From Streptomyces sp. NBC_01267 (GTDB lineage Bacteria > Actinomycetota > Actinomycetes > Streptomycetales > Streptomycetaceae): a DNA stretch of 64,000 nt. A program made the position numbers and the translations under genes. The stretch spans positions 1-64,000 of the forward strand of contig NZ_CP108455.1 in assembly GCF_036241575.1 (NCBI RefSeq). Direction: 5' to 3'. The notes under the pieces were generated by a model. The model was not told where the DNA came from. It saw nothing but the letters and a program-made list of their open reading frames with translations, and made no database searches. This document shows, in pieces, positions 34,271 through 41,687 of the stretch (the first letter of the stretch is position 1; each line of letters starts with the position of its first letter).

Positions 34271-35128
34271 TCAGCGCGGGGTCAGGGCGCGCCTGGCCGT
34301 GTTGATGATGTGGTGGGCGTCGGCCCCGTAGACGGCAGATTCCTGAAGGGTGTTCCAGACGCGCAGGTAGGTGGCGACGCTGGCCACGTCGTCGATCCAG
34401 AGTTCCGCGTGCCAGTCTTCGACGATGGCCAGGCGTTCGTCATAGATCCAGAAGCTGTTGCCGGGGAAGATCTTCAGCGAGGCGCTGAACGGGATGATCC
34501 CGAGTTCGACGGTGTCCAGGCCGATGGCCCCCGCCAGATGATGGAGCTGCGAGGCGAGTACGGGCGGGGGGCAGACCAGAGAGCGCAGCGCCCCCTCCCA
34601 CATCATGATCCGATACTTCCTGCCGCGCTGGTACAGACCCTCCTGGCGCTGGATCCGGGCACGTACTGCGTCCTCGGTGTCGCGGGGGGAGCGCATGAGT
34701 TCGGAGTGGCGGGTGAAGACGTGGCGGGCATAGTCCGGGATCTGCAGCATGCCGGGGATGAGGCAGTTCTCCCAGATGGTGAGGACCTCCGTCCGCTCCC
34801 CCTCCGCCGCTGCCGCGTCCTGCACCGTCTTGTGCCCTGCCGCGAGCTGCCGGCGCCATGAGCGAATGTGCGACTCGAATCCTCTGAGCCGGGCCAGGAG
34901 TTCGTCGTACGTCTCGGGCTGCCCGGTCCCCTGTGCCCACGCGCGAAGGTCTTCGGAGGTCGCGGTCTGGCGGCCGTTTTCCAGCTTGCTGACCTTGACC
35001 TTGGACCACCCCGGGCCGAGGCGGGTCGCGAGCTGCGTACCGGTGAGCCGACCCTCAGGGGCGGTGAGCCGCAGTTCCCGGAGCCGAATTCCGAGATCCT
35101 CACGCGCCTGCTGATAGTCCGTACCCAC
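34271..35128 (-). CDS. XRE regulator with DUF5753 domain
   Basis: A 285-residue regulator. The N-terminal XRE HTH is RLTGTQLATRLGPGWSKVKV, SKLENGRQTATSEDLRAWAQ. The rest is the DUF5753 domain (about 95-280): IPGMLQIPDYARHVFTRHSE, RIQRQEGLYQRGRKYRIMMW, EGALRSLVCPPPVLASQLHH, then SFWIYDERLAIVEDWHAELW. This is the WhiJ-like regulator type that normally pairs with a small partner gene, usually DUF397. Here the partner directly upstream is a DUF6879 protein, with 15 bases between. Confidence 0.85.
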   Translation of the reverse strand: MGTDYQQAREDLGIRLRELRLTAPEGRLTGTQLATRLGPGWSKVKVSKLENGRQTATSEDLRAWAQGTGQPETYDELLARLRGFESHIRSWRRQLAAGHKTVQDAAAAEGERTEVLTIWENCLIPGMLQIPDYARHVFTRHSELMRSPRDTEDAVRARIQRQEGLYQRGRKYRIMMWEGALRSLVCPPPVLASQLHHLAGAIGLDTVELGIIPFSASLKIFPGNSFWIYDERLAIVEDWHAELWIDDVASVATYLRVWNTLQESAVYGADAHHIINTARRALTPR

Positions 35129-35143
35129 CGGTGCTCACCTGCT

Positions 35144-35896
35144 CTACTCCCCCGCTGCCATCCGCGCCACGAACTCCGGGTACGGGAGGGCATAGTGCAT
35201 GGCGGCGTCACGCCACCGGTTGTACTGGTTGACCCGTGCGGGCTCCGAGATCAGCTCCACACCCGTCAGGTTCTCCGCCTCGTCCCAGAGGCACACGGCG
35301 ACGATGTGTGAGTCGAAGATCCAGAAGTCTTCGTCGGGGAGGTTGTGGCGTTCGGCGTCCGCGCGCCACATGTTGCGGACGTCCTCACCCAGCTGCTCGT
35401 TGTGTTCGGCGTGCGCGAGGAGGTAGCGCTGTCCCTCGGTCGGCGGGTCGTCGACGATGCGCACCCGCGCGACGCTCGCGCCGTCTGCGGTCTTGGCGGT
35501 GATGGTGTGGGCCCACGGTGAGGCCATGTCCCACGTAGGCGTCTCGCCCCGTACGAACTGCTGGTAGGTGCTGGTCGCCCTGTCGACGGCGTAGCCGCGG
35601 GCCATCTCCAGGTGCCATGCGCTGTGCCGGAAGTTCTCGAACATCCGCGCAAACTCTTCGGGGGTGAGGATGCGCGGCTCTTCCTCGCGATCCTTCGGTC
35701 CGAAGTCGATGAGGGTGTTGCGCGGGATGACGACCGGGATCTCGTCTTCGTCGATGTGCTGGAGCTGGGCGAGCGCCTCGGGGTCGGTGAGGCGCGGCCC
35801 GTGCACGATGATCTCGCCCGTGTCCAAGTCCTCATGCACTGCGGGGCAGGAACCGCCGCCGCTTCCCGTGCCGTTGAAGCGCAGTCGTCGCGCCAT
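35144..35896 (-). CDS. DUF6879-family protein
   Basis: 250 residues with an N-terminal extension (MARRLRFNGTGSGGGSCPAV, HEDLDTGEIIVHGPRLTDPE), then the DUF6879 domain: EFARMFENFRHSAWHLEMAR, QFVRGETPTWDMASPWAHTI, VARVRIVDDPPTEGQRYLLA and FWIFDSHIVAVCLWDEAENL. DUF6879 proteins are partners of XRE/DUF5753 regulators in Streptomyces. The two genes are in the same direction with DUF6879 first. The domain starts at about residue 80; the preceding part may hold a separate small module. Confidence 0.75.
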   Translation of the reverse strand: MARRLRFNGTGSGGGSCPAVHEDLDTGEIIVHGPRLTDPEALAQLQHIDEDEIPVVIPRNTLIDFGPKDREEEPRILTPEEFARMFENFRHSAWHLEMARGYAVDRATSTYQQFVRGETPTWDMASPWAHTITAKTADGASVARVRIVDDPPTEGQRYLLAHAEHNEQLGEDVRNMWRADAERHNLPDEDFWIFDSHIVAVCLWDEAENLTGVELISEPARVNQYNRWRDAAMHYALPYPEFVARMAAGE

Positions 35897-36068
35897 GATC
35901 AGTTCCTTTCGTCGAGGACTGATCCATCCAGCATCACCGAGGCCAGTGCTCTCCGTACTGACTTTGGCAGGCCCTCATGGATAACATCGCGCAACTCCGT
36001 CAGGGGGTCAAGAAACTTCGAGAAACTCCCCTGGCGCTCCTCAACCTGCCGTCCGTAGCGTCGATTTC

Positions 36069-36272
36069 ATGGCTACTGGACACGACCGCGATGCGATCGA
36101 CCCGTACACCGCGACCGAGACCCTGCGCGAGGCGCTCACGGCGGCCGGCATCGTGCTCCCGTCCCTGGGTACCGACGGCGCATCGCCCTACCTGGGCCTC
36201 GTCACTCTGGGGAGCATCCGGGCCGACGTGGCCCTGAAGCTCGCCGACACGCTGCGCCGAGGGTCCGCATGA
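36069..36272 (+). CDS. Small protein 1 of overlapping trio
   Basis: 67 residues: DPYTATETLREALTAAGIVL, SLGTDGASPYLGLVTLGSIR, ADVALKLADTLRRG. Its stop overlaps the next ATG in ATGA (36269-36272). The C-terminal motif LGSIRADVALKLADTL recurs in the second protein as LGRVRSDVAARLAQAI, so the two share a domain. It is divergent from the XRE/DUF6879 pair. Function unknown. Confidence 0.6.
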   Translation: MATGHDRDAIDPYTATETLREALTAAGIVLPSLGTDGASPYLGLVTLGSIRADVALKLADTLRRGSA

Positions 36273-36412
36273 CCCAGCAGCCGCCCCCGGACACCGGCGC
36301 CCTGGTCCTCGACACCGCCTCGCCCGCACTGCGGCTCATTGACCTCGGGCGGGTGCGCTCCGACGTCGCCGCCCGCCTCGCCCAAGCGATCCAGACAGGA
36401 GTCCGCGCGTGA
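36269..36412 (+). CDS. Small protein 2 of overlapping trio, 47 aa
   Basis: 47 residues: MTQQPPPDTGALVLDTASPA, LRLIDLGRVRSDVAARLAQA, IQTGVRA. It overlaps the gene before by ATGA and the gene after by GTGA (36409-36412), so all three are tightly coupled. It is a short relative of the first protein, sharing the L-G-x-x-R-x-D-V-A-x-x-L-A motif. Confidence 0.6.
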   Translation: MTQQPPPDTGALVLDTASPALRLIDLGRVRSDVAARLAQAIQTGVRA

Positions 36413-36654
36413 ACGGATCCGAGAAGCCGGCAACGACACTCAGCCACGGCGAACTGCCCTACCCCCGCGGCACTCTCGTCAGAGACACGATCTCGGAACG
36501 CACCGGTCTGCTCACAGGCGTCCTCGAGGAACGGCTCAAGAAGACGGGCAACCTGGTCAGCCGACAAGCGTTCATGGTTCCGGAAGGCGGCGGCCTCGAA
36601 TGGGACACACCACTGGAACGCGTGAGGCCCGTGGACCCCGGAACCACCGCATAG
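36409..36654 (+). CDS. Small protein 3 of overlapping trio
   Basis: 81 residues from a GTG that overlaps the previous stop: EKPATTLSHGELPYPRGTLV, RDTISERTGLLTGVLEERLK, NLVSRQAFMVPEGGGLEWDT. Not obviously related to the first two. The GTLVRDTISERTGLLTGVLE pattern suggests a beta-rich fold. No family recognised. Confidence 0.6.
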   Translation: MNGSEKPATTLSHGELPYPRGTLVRDTISERTGLLTGVLEERLKKTGNLVSRQAFMVPEGGGLEWDTPLERVRPVDPGTTA

Positions 36655-36755
36655 ACCCGGCCCACCGGTGAACTACCCGCGGCATGACGGGCTACAGCTC
36701 GGAACGCGGACCCGTGACCATGTGTGGTCCCGTGCGGGCCAAGGGACCCACCCCG

Positions 36756-37307
36756 ATGCCCGAGCCACTGCGCCAGGCAGTTCACCAGCTCGTCTCCGAA
36801 GTGTCATGAACTGCGAAGAGGTGCTGCGCTACACCGAGCCGGATCTCGCACGCGACTGGAAGCGGATGACGCTGTACCGGGCCACGAATGCGGCGGACAC
36901 CATGGACATGGTGGCCATGCTGATGGCCGCGTACTGCGAGCACACCGCCATGGCCCCCCACACGCTGCAGAGTTACGTCCGGGTCGGGCAGCAAGAGATC
37001 CGGTCACGGCTCGCAGGAAGAGGACCGCGCACACGTGACGGGCCTGGTGGGCGAGGCGCTCTCGTACGAGGCGATGCGAGCGCCGTCGAACCGGATGCGG
37101 CACGCTCGGGGCCAGCGGCAGGTCGAGCAAGCGCAGCAACCTGAGGACGACCCGCAGAAGCTGTTCACCGAGGCGTGCCCGCACGGGCTGAAGGCACAGC
37201 TGTGCGACGATGTCGACTCGCTGGACAGCTACCTGCCGCCACAGGTGGCGCAGTTGGCCCGCAGGGTGGCCGAAGCTCTCGAAGTACCGGAGCTGGCCGC
37301 AACGTAA
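36756..37307 (+). pseudogene. Frameshifted hypothetical protein
   Basis: Coding character runs through two frames: CEEVLRYTEPDLARDWKRMT, TMDMVAMLMAAYCEHTAMAP, QSYVRVGQQEIRSRLA, then after a frame change near 37015, EEDRAHVTGLVGEALSYEAM, RHARGQRQVEQAQQPEDDPQ, and CPHGLKAQLCDDVDSLDSYL. One indel joins them. The start region also has a short frame MPEPLRQAVHQLVSEVS. No family recognised; probably a dead accessory gene. Confidence 0.4.
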
Positions 37308-37580
37308 TGCCGGGGCCGGGCCGTCTCCCGGGGGCAGGGAGGCGAGGACGGCGCCTTCGTGGAGGTTGGCGGCCGTGAGGGGGTCGTCTGTGGGGGCCGC
37401 TTTGACGAAGAAGCGGCGCCCGTCGGCAAGGGTCAGGGCGGCGGCCAGCTGGTGGCCGAAGCCGCCCGCAGGGGTGACGGCATCCGTAATGGGGGAGCCG
37501 AGGGAGGTTTTGAGGCGGGTCCGCAGCGGGGCGGGGACGTCGGTCCATCGCAGACGGCCGACGGGAGGGAGCACAGGCAT
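37300..37580 (-). pseudogene. APH-type phosphotransferase, N-terminal remnant
   Basis: The first 93 residues are readable: RLRWTDVPAPLRTRLKTSLG, ITDAVTPAGGFGHQLAAALT, LADGRRFFVKAAPTDDPLTA and NLHEGAVLASLPPGDGPAPA. GGFGHQLAAAL is the nucleotide loop and FFVKAA holds the invariant lysine of aminoglycoside/choline-kinase-like phosphotransferases. The catalytic HxD region is gone: after about 37300 the sequence belongs to the frameshifted hypothetical on the other strand. Confidence 0.6.
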
Positions 37581-37728
37581 GGAGGCAACTCACAAAGGGG
37601 GGGTGACGGGTGAGGGGCGCGGGGGTAAGCGCCGACCCGGACCGAGTGAGGTGGTGCCTCAGTGGTCCAGACCGGCGCTTGGCGCCTGTCGCCGCATCGC
37701 GCGCATGCCTTGAGTCCCTTGGAAGTCA

Positions 37729-37759
37729 GGAAGGACACCCGTTGTGCGGGTGTCCTTCC
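37729..37759. terminator. 13-bp stem terminator hairpin
   Basis: GGAAGGACACCCG at 37729-37741 pairs perfectly with 37747-37759 around a five-base loop. On the minus strand it would end the fragment at 37780-37945. Confidence 0.6.
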
Positions 37760-37779
37760 ACTGTAGCGGGACGGGTGGG

Positions 37780-37945
37780 TCAGTTCGCGGGGATCGGGGT
37801 CAGGTGGTGCAGGAGGGAGGGTCCGATGCGGGTGTGATCGGTCAGGAGGTGGCGGGCTCCGGCCGTGTGGAGTGCGGCGGGCGGGTGCCAGCCCCAGATG
37901 GCGCCCAGTGCGAGGACGCCGGCGGCGCGAGGCCGACTGAGTGAC
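37780..37945 (-). pseudogene. C-terminal fragment, unassigned
   Basis: The minus strand reads SRPRAAGVLALGAIWGWHPP, then AALHTAGARHLLTDHTRIGP, SLLHHLTPIPAN and a stop directly before the terminator hairpin. Codon bias is good and the tail is followed by a proper terminator, so this is the end of a real gene whose upstream part was lost. Family not recognised. Confidence 0.4.
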
Positions 37946-38165
37946 TGCCAGAATGATCCGTTGCGCCAAATGGTTCGTTACTTCGTTTCAGGGGGCTCTG
38001 CTTGAGCGGCTATGTACGGCGTCGGAGGAACCTGTTCAACATGTCTGGTCCTTCGGCGGCGATGACGCTGGGAGGGGTGGTGACTGCGCCCGCGGTCACC
38101 AGCATCTTCAAAGACCGGGACGGCAAGGGGAAGGGTCTGATGCAGGGTTGGGTGACAAGTTCAGT

Positions 38166-38221
38166 CACGCGGCCTGGAGGGCCGGTGTGGTCATGACGGT
38201 TTCGAATTCGACAGGGGTCAG
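38166..38221 (-). pseudogene. IS3 orfB C-terminal stub
   Basis: The minus strand encodes LTPVEFETVMTTPALQAA and a stop, a typical C-terminus of an IS3 transposase OrfB. It is cut at 38222, exactly where the next IS3 copy begins, so one IS3 element inserted into another. Confidence 0.45.
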
Positions 38222-38276
38222 TTGAACCGTTCCGGGTTTGATCGAGGCTCGATCTTTTGGAAGGATCGAGTCCGTT

Positions 38277-38594
38277 ATGGCGAAGCAATACCCCAAGGAG
38301 CTCAAGGAGCGGGCCGTGCGTCTGGTCCTGGAGACTCGTGATCAGTACAAGACGGAGTCCGCGGCGATCCGGTCGATCGGCGCGAAGCTCGACATCGGGC
38401 CGGAGTCCCTGCGGAACTGGGTGCGGCAGGCCGAGGTCGACGCCGGTGCTCGGACCGGGACAACGACCGAGGAATCCGCCCAGCTCAAAGCCCTCAAGAA
38501 GGAGGTCGCCGAGCTGAAGCGGGCGAACGAGATCTTGAAGGCGGCGGCGAGTTTCTTCGCGGCCGAGCTCGACCGGCCACACACACGCTCGTAG
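38277..38594 (+). CDS. IS3 transposase OrfA
   Basis: 105 residues from the ATG at 38277: MAKQYPKELKERAVRLVLET, RSIGAKLDIGPESLRNWVRQ (HTH), then ESAQLKALKKEVAELKRANE and ILKAAASFFAAELDR (coiled coil). The region near its end is the frameshift window into orfB. Confidence 0.85.
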   Translation: MAKQYPKELKERAVRLVLETRDQYKTESAAIRSIGAKLDIGPESLRNWVRQAEVDAGARTGTTTEESAQLKALKKEVAELKRANEILKAAASFFAAELDRPHTRS

Positions 38595-39517
38595 CGTTCA
38601 TCGACGAGCACCGGGACCGCTTCGGCGGAGTCGAGCCGATCTGCAGGACGCTCACCGAGCACGATTGCAGCATCCACCCGTCCACCTACTACGCACACAA
38701 GAAGCGCCCGCTGTCAGCCCGTGCCATGCGGGACGCGGAACTGGCTCCGTTGATCGTGGAGATATTCCGGGACAACTACAGCGTCTACGGGGCCCGCAAG
38801 ATCTGGGCCGAGCTGAAGCGGCAAGGTCATCAGGTGGCGCGGTGCACTGTTGAGCGCCTGATGAAAGCCGAGGGCCTCACGGGGGCGGTGCGCGGGAAGA
38901 AGATCGTCACCACCAGGGCGGACAAGGAAGCCGACCGGGCGCCGGACCGGCTGGGCCGGCAGTTCGTGGCCAGCGCCCCCAACCGGGTGTGGGTCGCCGA
39001 CTTCACCTACGTGGCCACCTGGTCCGGCACCGTCCACGTCGCGTTCGTCGTGGACACCTTCTCCCGCCGGATTGTCGGCTGGTCCGCCGCGACGAACAAG
39101 CAGACCCCGCTGGTGCTGTCCGCACTCGAGATGGGCCTGTGGCAACGTGACCGCGCGAACACCCCTGTGATGGCACGGGAGTTGATCCATCACTCCGATG
39201 CCGGTTCGCAATACACCAGCTTCCGGCTCGCCGCCCACCTGGCGTCCGAACAGATCGCGGCCTCCATCGGCACCGTCGGCGACGCCCTGGACAACGCCCT
39301 GATGGAATCGACCATCGGTCTGTACAAAACCGAGCTGATCAAACCGCAGCGTCCCTGGAAGGCCCTGAGCGACGTCGAGTTGGCCACGGCCGAATGGGCC
39401 GACTGGTACAACCACCGACGACTCCACGGTGAAATAGGACACGTCCCACCAGTCGAATACGAAGCCACCTACTACCAACAGAACACCCAAGAACCGCAGG
39501 TCACAGCCACAATCTAG
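38588..39517 (+). CDS. IS3 transposase OrfB
   Basis: The orfB frame is -1 relative to orfA and opens at about 38588 without its own convincing start (TLVAFIDEHRDRFGGVEPIC, then TLTEHDCSIHPSTYYAHKKR). It is therefore made as an OrfAB fusion by -1 frameshifting. The rve core follows: RVWVADFTYVATWSGTVHVA (first aspartate), ELIHHSDAGSQYTSFRLAAH (second) and DALDNALMESTIGLYKTELI (glutamate). The frame is intact to the end, so the element could be active. Confidence 0.82.
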   Translation, partial: LVAFIDEHRDRFGGVEPICRTLTEHDCSIHPSTYYAHKKRPLSARAMRDAELAPLIVEIFRDNYSVYGARKIWAELKRQGHQVARCTVERLMKAEGLTGAVRGKKIVTTRADKEADRAPDRLGRQFVASAPNRVWVADFTYVATWSGTVHVAFVVDTFSRRIVGWSAATNKQTPLVLSALEMGLWQRDRANTPVMARELIHHSDAGSQYTSFRLAAHLASEQIAASIGTVGDALDNALMESTIGLYKTELIKPQRPWKALSDVELATAEWADWYNHRRLHGEIGHVPPVEYEATYYQQNTQEPQVTATI

Positions 39518-39545
39518 AGTCTCTACCGAACCCGGAACGGTTCAA

Positions 39546-39895
39546 TCTGAGATGAGTCAAGATGGCCCCGGTATGCCTTGCGGAGCGCGAGCGCCACGGG
39601 CTTCTCGTCCAGCATCCGGTAGGCGTGCGACCGCGAGACCCCCTGATCCGCACACCACTTCCGGAAGGACCGATAGGTCTGGCCCGGTGCGTCGGGATCC
39701 TCGATGTCCTTGAACGCCTTGCTTTGGTGCATGAGCTGAACGGCGGGTCCGGCCCACCTGAAATAGATCTCCCGCGCGGGGCCCTTCGTCTTCTCGTACA
39801 CCCGCCGCGCCTCGAAGATGCGCCGTTGGCACGCTTCGATGATTTCGGCATGCGGGGCATCACTCTGGACGAGCCGAAGAGGATCAGAAAGCGCG
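39546..39895 (-). pseudogene. Truncated hypothetical interrupted by IS3
   Basis: About 115 residues: HAEIIEACQRRIFEARRVYE, TKGPAREIYFRWAGPAVQLM, HQSKAFKDIEDPDAPGQTYR, SFRKWCADQGVSRSHAYRML, DEKPVALALRKAYRGHLDSS. The frame then enters the IS3 end and stops there. The SFRKWCADQGVSRSHAYRML region looks like an HTH and the protein may be a replication or plasmid-type DNA-binding protein. The start is not clear and lies near or upstream of 39895. Confidence 0.5.
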
Positions 39896-39976
39896 CTTCG
39901 ACTGCACCAGTGACCGCCGATCCCGGCTGGTGCTGTTGGCGGTCTGGGGACGGCGTTGCACTCGGAGCGGCCGGGT

Positions 39977-40453
39977 TCAGAGGGCGGCCGCGCGGCGGCG
40001 CACGACCACGGCCTGGATGCCGAGGGTGACGGCCAGGTAGAGATAGATCGTGGAGAATCCGAGCACACCGGCCTTGGCCGAGTGGTCGATCCACGCGTCC
40101 ATGCCGAAGTGCACGGCCATCGAGACCAGCCACAGAACCACGGTGATCATCGTGCCCTTGCAGAAGGCCTCCCCGGCCGGGCCACGCCACACCTGCATGG
40201 TCAGCGCCCGCACGGCTCCGAAGGCGGCGGCGACCACGAAGCTCAGGCAGACGATGGTCAGGGTGCCGGCGGACAGCGGGTGATGGGTCGTCACCGACTT
40301 CACTCCGAACACCATGGCGGCCACGCCGAGCACCACGAGCACTCCGAGGAGGACAAGCGGCACGGACCTGCCCATCGGACGCGCGCGCAGTTGTCGGGTT
40401 ATGAGCAGCGCCAGGATGACGAGACCGATCAGAGCGCTGGTGGTGTTGTTCAC
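39977..40453 (-). CDS. Four-helix membrane protein
   Basis: 158 residues with four or five hydrophobic segments: TSALIGLVILALLITRQLRA, VPLVLLGVLVVLGVAAMVFG, LTIVCLSFVVAAAFGAVRAL, MITVVLWLVSMAVHFGMDAW, IYLYLAVTLGIQAVVVRRRA. The SVPLVLLGVLVVLGV and the conserved histidine/aspartate near the third helix resemble small DUF1453-like membrane proteins. It is complete and stands alone. Function unknown. Confidence 0.6.
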   Translation of the reverse strand: MNNTTSALIGLVILALLITRQLRARPMGRSVPLVLLGVLVVLGVAAMVFGVKSVTTHHPLSAGTLTIVCLSFVVAAAFGAVRALTMQVWRGPAGEAFCKGTMITVVLWLVSMAVHFGMDAWIDHSAKAGVLGFSTIYLYLAVTLGIQAVVVRRRAAAL

Positions 40454-40880
40454 GCGCGGAACCTCCTAGGTTCTTTCTTCGCGTCCGGCCGCGGACCCGC
40501 TGTGCGCAAAGCCGCGACGGTGAGGAGCAGGTTATCCAATAAGGCAGCGATCTCGCCTGCCCTTCCTTGCCACACAGCGTTTTTTCCAACCCTGGTTCCA
40601 GATCTTCTCCACCCCGGGGTGGAGGCGCGCCCATGCCGCCCTCCCCTAACCTCGAAGGGCCGCGGTTCACGTGGTGAGGGGCCGAAAAGGAGCGTCCGAA
40701 AAGTAGCGCACCATCAGAGGACGAATGAGTGCGTCGGCCGCTTCCTGCCCTCGGAACCGGGTCGCCCGCCCCCCGTCGGGCGGCCCGGCTACGGGCCGGC
40801 AACCTCAGACCGCACTGCCGGAAGGTAAATCTGTCGACAAGCCTGTGGCAATGTCACGCAAAGCCAAGGCGGTCGACTGG
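40454..40880. other. Intergenic stretch before MITE
   Basis: About 430 bases with no supported gene. Some plus-strand frames are open but arginine/proline-rich and without starts. Nothing else recognised up to the inverted repeat at 40881. Confidence 0.35.
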
Positions 40881-41048
40881 CTAAGGGCTGTCCCGTAATT
40901 CCTGGCGGGCGCACGACGACAGCTACGGCACCTCGCGGCGTTGTCGGAACGCCCGAATACATCCAGTATTCGGGCGCCCCTCCGCCTTGCGATGCACCGC
41001 ATCTGACGCCGTGCGCTGATCCACCAGGAATTACGGGACAGCCCTTAG
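40881..41048. mobile_element. 168-bp MITE with 25-bp perfect inverted repeats
   Basis: The ends start CTAAGGGCTGTCCCGTAATT and pair over 25 bp (40881-40905 with 41024-41048). TA dinucleotides at the very ends fit the target preference of IS5-related elements, whose termini in Streptomyces carry GGGCTGTCCCGTAA. Inside is a second perfect palindrome, GCCCGAATAC at 40951-40960 with 40966-40975, like a hairpin or internal terminator. There is no transposase, so this is a non-autonomous element mobilised in trans. Confidence 0.75.
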
Positions 41049-41566
41049 GTGCAGGCCGCGACAAAAGTGGACCTGACCTGGAGAAGGCTCTTTCCTGTCA
41101 CCCCACGTAATCGAACGACTACACTAATCTCCTTGCTTTGCGATCAAAGTGAGCCTTAGCGTGGGCCCTGGTCCGGTTCCGGCGTCGGGCGATCCCCGTG
41201 CCGCCAATGACTAACTGGGGGAAACAATGCGAGCGACCGGTTTTTTTGCGACCTTTTGCGGACGGCCTGGCCGCACTACCGAGCACTTGCTGCTCTTCTG
41301 ATCGTCGGTCCTTCACGCAGACATAGGCGACAGGGCCGGAAATCGGAACCGCCCAGTCCTCGGCGGTTCACTGAATCCATGGCCCATACCGTGTAACGGA
41401 CATCTACATCCCAAGCCGCCGAAATCACCCCGTCAGTTTGCCGTCGGGGGATGAATTTCCGCCGTACGGGACACATTGGTGGCGTCGCCTGCTCCTCCAG
41501 AAAGAAACGTTGTGTTGAACCGGGAAACCGCAAATTCCGGCTAGACCACGAAACGGGGAATAGCAG
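41049..41566. other. Low-coding upstream region of HTH gene
   Basis: About 520 bases, more AT-rich than the surroundings (runs such as TTTTTTTGCGACC near 41240). No supported gene on either strand. It probably contains the promoter of the interrupted HTH gene at 41567. Confidence 0.35.
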
Positions 41567-41687
41567 ATGGAAATAAATAGACTCCATGTTGTCATCGCGA
41601 CAGCCCGCAGAGCCGCAGGCTGGAGTCAAGAGGCACTGGCGGAGCGCTCCGGAGTCAGTGTCAGAACCATTCGCAACCTGGAGTTAG
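41567..41687 (+). pseudogene. HTH regulator interrupted by IS1380
   Basis: MEINRLHVVIATARRAAGWS, then QEALAERSGVSVRTIRNLEL, is the N-terminal XRE-type HTH found in Streptomyces AfsR/LuxR-like ATPase regulators. The IS1380 copy is inserted within the TTAG after NLE. If the element is removed and one TTAG kept, the frame reads NLELGSLIVPEYS and stops, so the gene had already lost its long C-terminal part or was always short. As it stands the frame enters the IS and stops at 41749. Confidence 0.55.

Larger units (their letters stand above)
38222..39545. mobile_element. IS3-family insertion sequence (second copy)
   Basis: Bounded by perfect 17-bp inverted repeats, TTGAACCGTTCCGGGTT at 38222-38238 and its complement at 39529-39545. 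Length 1,324 bp with orfA and orfB on the plus strand. The insertion supplies the stop codon of the truncated gene on its right side. I saw no convincing target duplication. Different subgroup from the copy at 14117. Confidence 0.85.

Noticed and set aside
40951..40975. Possible attC-like or integron site in the MITE centre
   Set aside because: The palindrome is perfect and short, without the bulges and core sites of attC. It fits an internal hairpin of the element better.
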